A stretch of 9,974 nucleotides of DNA, from NCBI RefSeq assembly GCF_036016955.1, contig NZ_JAYWXI010000029.1, forward strand, positions 1 to 9,974, written 5' to 3'. This document shows, in pieces, positions 6,661 to 9,974 of the stretch (the stretch's first letter is position 1; each line of letters starts with the position of its first letter). The position numbers and the translations under genes were made by a program. The notes under the pieces were generated by a model. It searched no databases, had not been told where the DNA came from, and saw only the letters and a program-made list of their open reading frames with translations. The DNA comes from JAYWXI01 sp036016955. GTDB lineage: Bacteria; Bacteroidota; Bacteroidia; Flavobacteriales; Weeksellaceae.

Positions 6661-7867
6661 TAGGATTTATTTTTTTGATGTATTCATCTAAGTTGGTATC
6701 AATCTTCTCTTTTTCCTTTTCTTTATACTTTGCTATGGCGTATTCTGTGAGTTCTTTCTGAATTTCAGTAACTTTTATTTTTTCAAAAATCATTTTTTCG
6801 GCTTCGTGATTGATGATTAAATGCCGTTCTACACCTTTTTTGTCTTTGTAGTAATCATAGCGAACTTCAATGCCATTTTCAGCACGTATTAAATCATCAC
6901 GATTTTCGGCCAAATAATCGTAAGGCGTTTTATTTAACATCAACTTAAAGAAAATTGGTGTTAATTCTATAGCCATAAATAGCAAGGTTATAAAAAGTGT
7001 AATCCAAAATCCTGCAACTTCGTGAGCCAATTTTATCCGTTCAAGTAAGCCGTCTAAACCGTCTGCTGTTTTTTGACTTTCTTTGAGAGCGTTATTCAAA
7101 CGTGTTTCAATATCTTCTTTTTCTTTAAGCAATTTCAAATATTCTGTATTTTGTTTATCGTTCCGAATTTCTTCATCAACTTTATCCATTTGTGCTTTAA
7201 GAGCTAATGCTCTTGGTCCAACAGTAATAATTCGGGCTTCTTCGATATACTGCGATTCAAGAAATTTATGCCTTGCTATTTTATCTTGAATTTCCTGCTC
7301 ATATTTTGCTAAGTCTTTTGAATTTCTATCAAGTTCAATTTGAAAATTTTTCTTCGTTTTTTCAATATATGCTGTTTGCTGTTCAATCTGCTTTTCTTTT
7401 AGCTTAATATTTATTTCCGTTTGAAACATTCTGATTTCAATGGGTTTAGAAATAGTTATTGCTATAATTGCCCCCATTATGATACGTGGTATGGCACTTT
7501 TAAATTCGTCCCAAGTTATTTTTTCTGTTCCATCTCCTTTACCAGTACTTGTAACAATAAAACGGTCAATGTTAAAAATCATCAATCCCCAAACTATCCC
7601 AAATACAATTGATAATGCAACAGTAGGATAATGAATACTATCTTCAAGAGCAGAACCTTTGGGCGAAAAAATGGTATAAAAAGCATAACCTCCTGCAAGT
7701 CCTGCCATCGCTCCTGTAGCAAAAACAATTCCGCCCAAACACATATATTTTATTTGGTCGCTGTATGTTGCTCGTTCCAAAATATAACGGTCGCCACCTG
7801 CCACTTTCCATAGCTGTTTCATTATCCAACCAGCTTTGGGTGTTGTGTAGTAGTCTCTTGTTTTCAT
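6644..7867 (-). CDS. DUF4407 membrane protein with long coiled coil
   Basis: The 407-residue protein matches the DUF4407 pattern: an N-terminal LWKVAGGDRYILERATYSDQ, a glycine-rich first helix (41-66, with GLAGGYAFYTIF), GIVWGLMIFNIDRFIVTS in helix 2 (82-104), and RIIMGAIIAITISKPIEI in helix 3 (127-144). A coiled coil of about 120 residues (152-270) precedes helix 4 (286-309) and a lysine-rich tail. The positive-inside rule places both termini in the cytosol and the coiled coil in the periplasm. The biochemical function of DUF4407 proteins is unknown to me. It begins in an ATGA overlap with the previous gene and is followed by a smaller paralogue, so the pair may form a membrane scaffold that transmits a signal or force across the inner membrane. 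Confidence 0.85.
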   Translation of the reverse strand: MKTRDYYTTPKAGWIMKQLWKVAGGDRYILERATYSDQIKYMCLGGIVFATGAMAGLAGGYAFYTIFSPKGSALEDSIHYPTVALSIVFGIVWGLMIFNIDRFIVTSTGKGDGTEKITWDEFKSAIPRIIMGAIIAITISKPIEIRMFQTEINIKLKEKQIEQQTAYIEKTKKNFQIELDRNSKDLAKYEQEIQDKIARHKFLESQYIEEARIITVGPRALALKAQMDKVDEEIRNDKQNTEYLKLLKEKEDIETRLNNALKESQKTADGLDGLLERIKLAHEVAGFWITLFITLLFMAIELTPIFFKLMLNKTPYDYLAENRDDLIRAENGIEVRYDYYKDKKGVERHLIINHEAEKMIFEKIKVTEIQKELTEYAIAKYKEKEKEKIDTNLDEYIKKINPNESNS

Positions 7868-8382
7868 ATATAGTCTTGAATTTTAAATGGTTTGTAGTCG
7901 AATTGAATGTTTTGTGGCTTCACAGCAATATTTTCAAAAATAAAAGTCGGATTAGAAATATGCAATGTCATTTCAGATATTCGTAGTTTTGATTTTTGTT
8001 GTACCAATTTAACTATGCTGATATTTTTAATTTTTGTTTTGAATGGTTGAGTATTGATTTGAGCTTCTTTATTCAGACTGATTTCATAAACTCGTTTCTG
8101 AAAAAATCCAAACACCTCAAAATTGATTGTGTCTGTATGGATATTTTCAAGGTCTAAAACAATCTGTTTTGAGAAATCATAACTTTTAAAGTTTCCAATC
8201 CTAAACCAAACTGCATTTTTGAACTTAAAATCAACAACCAAATACGCATTTTCAAACTGCCAGTTTTGGTAATACCCAAATGATATTTTTTCAATCCGTT
8301 TCCTTCGTTTAAAGAGAATGCAAAATAATCGACTAACTTTTAGGAAGTAATATTGTATATTTTTAAGTGATGTTTTAATCAT
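7864..8382 (-). CDS. Beta-rich protein of unknown function, first operon gene
   Basis: The 172-residue protein begins with a basic, aromatic amphipathic stretch (residues 1-34, with FKRRKR at 24-29) that could bind a membrane surface or be a weak anchor. The remainder alternates hydrophobic and polar residues in a pattern of beta strands, for example NAYLVVDFKFKNAVWFRIGNF and KIKNISIVKLV. It ends KPFKIQDYI. No signal peptide, catalytic motif or recognised family is evident. It is the promoter-proximal gene of the seven-gene operon, and its TGA overlaps the ATG of the DUF4407 gene by four bases. Its lead position and coupling suggest it is part of the same complex or a stoichiometric accessory factor. 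Confidence 0.72.
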   Translation of the reverse strand: MIKTSLKNIQYYFLKVSRLFCILFKRRKRIEKISFGYYQNWQFENAYLVVDFKFKNAVWFRIGNFKSYDFSKQIVLDLENIHTDTINFEVFGFFQKRVYEISLNKEAQINTQPFKTKIKNISIVKLVQQKSKLRISEMTLHISNPTFIFENIAVKPQNIQFDYKPFKIQDYI

Positions 8383-8410
8383 ATTTTCAGGTTGATTATT
8401 TAGTTCGCCA

Positions 8411-8418
8411 TAAATGTA
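8411..8418 (-). promoter_or_regulatory. Candidate -7 promoter box for the seven-gene operon
   Basis: The minus strand reads TACATTTA, one base from the Bacteroidota -7 consensus TAnnTTTG, about 30 bases upstream of the first start codon. No good -33 TTTG lies at the usual distance. Instead the TACGGTTTTC repeats occupy that place, as would be expected of an activator-dependent promoter. Confidence 0.35.
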
Positions 8419-8420
8419 TA

Positions 8421-8454
8421 TACGGTTTTCTGATTTATATTACGGTTTTCCGTA
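8421..8454. promoter_or_regulatory. Candidate operator: TACGGTTTTC direct repeats, 20 bp apart
   Basis: TACGGTTTTC occurs at 8421-8430 and again at 8441-8450, a spacing of 20 bp, close to two helical turns. The second copy extends into an inverted repeat, TACGGTTTTCCGTA (8441-8454). They lie directly upstream of the candidate -7 box, where an activator or a repressor dimer pair would bind. The regulator is not in the window. Confidence 0.5.
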
Positions 8455-8487
8455 AAGCTTCAAATTTGTATTTGTGAGGCGGTGGAT

Positions 8488-8547
8488 AAAAACAAATGTG
8501 GTGCAATGCGTTGGCTTGGTACGTAGGGTTGCACCTCTTTTGTTTTT
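8488..8547. repeat. Inverted repeat IR2 upstream of operon
   Basis: Arms AAAAACAAATGTGGTGCAA (8488-8506) and TTGCACCTCTTTTGTTTTT (8529-8547) pair at 17 of 19 positions around a 22-base loop containing GCGTTGGCTTGG. On the plus strand the stem is followed by T-rich sequence, so it could stop transcription entering from the left, but all genes here are on the other strand. The two mismatches (ATGTG opposite AGAG) are the same as in IR1. The stretch 8383-8617 has no credible gene and holds this repeat, the candidate operator and promoter, and the cassette leader. Confidence 0.5.
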
Positions 8548-8617
8548 TTGAAGCGTTGGCATTTTATCTTTCATTTTTCTGTACGTTTATTGTCGGTCGT
8601 GTCGTCTTTTAGGGTGA

Positions 8618-8813
8618 GGCATAACGGAAAAAGTATTGGCGAAGGGCGGGCTTAATTTGAACGAAAGTTCAAGTTCAGACCAATCGTAGCCAATATTTTT
8701 TCAATGGAACTAAGTTAAACAAAAATGTGGAATTGGAAAATATTGGCGGTTAAATATTACAAATAGTTCAACTTAGACTGTAACCCCGCATTTTGCCAAT
8801 ACAATGTTATGTG
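8618..8813 (-). repeat. attC-like element D (196 bp)
   Basis: The ends are GGCATAAC (8618-8625) and GTTATGTG (8806-8813), again two different cores from neighbouring cassettes. The arms pair GTATTGGCGAAGGGCGGG with CCCCGCATTTTGCCAATAC. Seven unpaired bases on the left face three on the right next to the core. Internal hairpins include TTGAAC-GAAA-GTTCAA (8657-8672) and CCAATATTTT (8690-8699) with AAAATATTGG (8737-8746). It is longer than B, C and E and belongs with A in a second subfamily. Confidence 0.65.
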
Positions 8814-9490
8814 AAGGCGTTTTTTAGAATTTTTTCTATTTCATTTGGTTTATTTACTGTCATAAAATGTCCGCCATTTTTGATTACAAAATCAACTTCG
8901 ACATTTCTTATTGGAATTATTTTGTCTTTATTTCCATGAATATGAACGTAATTCAAAGCTTTTTGCTCATTTTTCCAATTTGCAATTTCGTTAATCGCCC
9001 ATTTTAAGAAATTTGGGTTAGTGTCTTCTAAAATTTCACCAAGAAGTTTTTTGTCTTCATCTGATTTTACACCAAAAAACCAATTCGTCAAGAAATTTTG
9101 TTGCTTTAAAATTGTGGCTGGAATTAACTTGTTAATTTTCAATTTTCCTGCGATTCTGTAGAGTAGTGGAAGTTCACTTTTAGTTTTTGCAGAAGCAATT
9201 AAAATTACTTTTTCCGTTTTGATTATTTTCGCGATTTCTACAGCAACAATTCCTCCAAATGAAAGTCCAATTATAGTTGGATTTTCAACATTTATTTTTT
9301 GTGAAATTCGTTTGCAGTATTCACTTAATGGTTCATTTTTTAGTGGTTCAATCCATTCAATAAACTCTGGATTCAATTTTCCAAAATCGATTTTGTCAAA
9401 TACTCTTTTATCAATTCCTAAACCACTGAAAATATAAATTTTGTTCACTTAATTTCTTTTGGATAACTGCTCGTAAACGCTTTCACATAA
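8625..9490 (-). mobile_element. Cassette 4 (alpha/beta hydrolase plus element D)
   Basis: This compact unit contains one gene and its downstream site. The end sequences are GTTATGTGAAGGCGTTT (plus, from 8806) and GTTATGTGAAAGCGTTT (minus, from 9491), which match at 16 of 17 positions, with the single difference a G-T wobble in a folded strand. The leader is 43 bases and the stop codon lies within the core. Confidence 0.6.
8807..9448 (-). CDS. Small alpha/beta hydrolase
   Basis: The 213-residue protein has a compact alpha/beta hydrolase fold. The nucleophile elbow is GLSFGG with S63, the acid is probably D175 in HIHGNKDKIIP, and the histidine is H194 in NGGHFMTVNKP, giving a complete Ser-Asp-His triad. 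The N terminus IFSGLGIDKRVFDKID is a typical first strand and oxyanion loop. No lid-specific motif reveals the substrate, and an esterase, thioesterase or similar activity is possible. The start codon appears to be GTG at 9448; no ATG fits better before the first strand. The stop codon TAA is supplied by the GTTATGTG core of element D, as in the phosphotransferase gene. The protein is cytosolic, with no signal peptide. Confidence 0.82.
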   Translation of the reverse strand: MNKIYIFSGLGIDKRVFDKIDFGKLNPEFIEWIEPLKNEPLSEYCKRISQKINVENPTIIGLSFGGIVAVEIAKIIKTEKVILIASAKTKSELPLLYRIAGKLKINKLIPATILKQQNFLTNWFFGVKSDEDKKLLGEILEDTNPNFLKWAINEIANWKNEQKALNYVHIHGNKDKIIPIRNVEVDFVIKNGGHFMTVNKPNEIEKILKNAFT

Positions 9491-9617
9491 CGGTTAGTAT
9501 ATGAAAAGTAGGCGATTTCGAAGTGCCAAATTTTCGGTTAAGCACAAAGTATAATACGAGCCAAAAGCCTAGAATTAACTACTGTTTCGCCTATTTTTTA
9601 TATACATTGTTAGCGGG
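9484..9617 (-). repeat. attC-like element E (134 bp)
   Basis: The ends are CACATAAC (9484-9491) and GTTAGCGGG (9609-9617). The arms pair GTATATGAAAAGTAGGCG with CGCCTATTTTTTATATAC, leaving GGTTA on the left opposite ATT on the right beside the core. The interior shares GCGATTTCGAAGT and AAGCACAAAGTA with element C. On the minus strand it follows the partial hydrolase gene and precedes cassette 4. Confidence 0.65.
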
Positions 9618-9633
9618 TCGTTGTTTTTGTTTA

Positions 9634-9974
9634 TCAGTCATTTATGTGTTTTTCTATTCCATCAATTATTGATTTCCAATCATCAACGTGTAATTCGTGT
9701 CCTGTACCTTCAAGGGTGATTAGATTTGAACCTTTTATTTTTTCTAGTAAAAAACCTGCATTCTTATAATGCCAAATTTTGTCGTCTGTTCCGTGGATAA
9801 TTAAGGTGGGTTGTTTGATTTCGTTTAATCTGTTCCAATATTCTTCACCACCACCACCTTGCGATGCAGCGTGATTGAACATACTTATATAATTGTTGGC
9901 TCTATTGAACTCAGCTCTTATCAGTTTTTCACTTCTTTGTTTGTCAAATTGTTTCTTGCCACTCATTAATTCTG
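9634..9974 (-). CDS. Alpha/beta hydrolase, 3' part (gene runs off the window)
   Basis: Only the C-terminal 112 or so residues are present. The frame stays open beyond the methionine at 9966 (codons for Glu and Leu precede it), so that methionine is internal and the gene continues past the right edge. The visible part has the late hydrolase strands: PTLIIHGTDDKIWHY, where an aspartate is the likely triad acid, and LEGTGHELH with the catalytic histidine. An acidic-basic helix with RANNYISMFNHA precedes them and probably belongs to the cap. The nucleophile serine lies outside the window. It ends TGA 17 bases before element E. It is not a close copy of the neighbouring cassette 4 hydrolase. Confidence 0.8.
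   Translation of the reverse strand, partial: ELMSGKKQFDKQRSEKLIRAEFNRANNYISMFNHAASQGGGGEEYWNRLNEIKQPTLIIHGTDDKIWHYKNAGFLLEKIKGSNLITLEGTGHELHVDDWKSIIDGIEKHIND

Larger units (their letters stand above)
1983..8624 (-). mobile_element. Cassette 3: 6.6 kb unit carrying a seven-gene operon
   Basis: The unit runs from core GTTATGCC at 8625 (minus strand) through the operon to element C. Its terminal sequences are GTTATGCCTTCGCCC (plus, from 2102) and GTTATGCCTCACCCT (minus, from 8625); they match over the first nine bases and again after a one-base gap. Known integron cassettes usually hold one or two genes, so a 6.6 kb cassette with a whole operon would be exceptional. Alternatively the operon was inserted into a pre-existing smaller cassette: the related inverted repeats on both sides of the genes (2175-2286 and 8488-8547) leave that possible. 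Confidence 0.45.

Noticed and set aside
5749..7867. DUF4407 pair as a MotAB or Zorya-type ion-channel motor
   Set aside because: No MotB-like peptidoglycan-binding domain or plug aspartate is present and the helix motifs are of the DUF4407 type.
8488..8547. IR2 as a terminator for a plus-strand gene
   Set aside because: The stem and T-rich tail fit superficially, but there is no plus-strand gene to the left for thousands of bases and the arms are shared with IR1.
254..9491. Units as transposons with terminal inverted repeats
   Set aside because: Each unit has different ends, none encodes a transposase, no target-site duplications are evident, and adjacent units share one palindromic element, which fits cassettes better.
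1..9974. CRISPR array, tRNA or rRNA
   Set aside because: No regularly spaced direct repeats, no cloverleaf with a terminal CCA or T-loop motif, and no ribosomal RNA signature were found; the repeats present are palindromes at gene boundaries.

Overview
The window is AT-rich and looks like a Bacteroidota genome, probably Flavobacteriia-like. Coding density is high, genes lack obvious Shine-Dalgarno sequences, short lipoprotein signals end in SC, and the best promoter-like box resembles the Bacteroidota -7 motif TAnnTTTG. Every credible gene lies on the minus strand, so the window reads naturally from its right end to its left end.

The layout looks like an integron-type cassette array with no integrase in view. 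Five long imperfect palindromes (A about 105-262, B 845-980, C 1975-2109, D 8618-8813, E 9484-9617) separate the coding units. Each intact element has an AAC/GTT core and arms that fold back with a consistently asymmetric spacer next to the core. The two ends of one coding unit are inverted copies of each other, while different units have different ends. That is expected if each unit is a cassette whose attC-like site is completed when the unit is circular. In minus-strand order the array is: cassette 5 (3' part of an alpha/beta hydrolase gene, then E), cassette 4 (small alpha/beta hydrolase, then D), cassette 3 (a 6.6 kb unit with seven genes, then C), cassette 2 (APH-type phosphotransferase, then B), and cassette 1 (orphan lipoprotein, then the eroded site A).

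Cassette 3 is the most interesting part. Its seven genes (8382 down to 2295) overlap or are spaced by at most 2 bp and probably form one translationally coupled operon. The products are: a small beta-rich protein of unknown family; a DUF4407 membrane protein with a long, probably periplasmic coiled coil; a divergent second copy of the same membrane fold with a cytosolic coiled coil instead; a 600-residue membrane protein ending in a transglutaminase-like cysteine peptidase domain with a visible Cys-His-Glu set; a four-helix membrane protein; a lipoprotein with helical repeats and a C-terminal beta domain; and a small membrane protein resembling DUF6804. Together they suggest a dedicated envelope-spanning complex. 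The function is unknown. A role in defence or envelope maintenance is only a hypothesis suggested by the mobile-cassette setting.

Upstream of this operon are a promoter-like box, a pair of TACGGTTTTC repeats spaced exactly 20 bp apart, and a long inverted repeat. A related inverted repeat lies just after the last operon gene. No tRNA, rRNA, CRISPR array, transposase or integrase gene was found.
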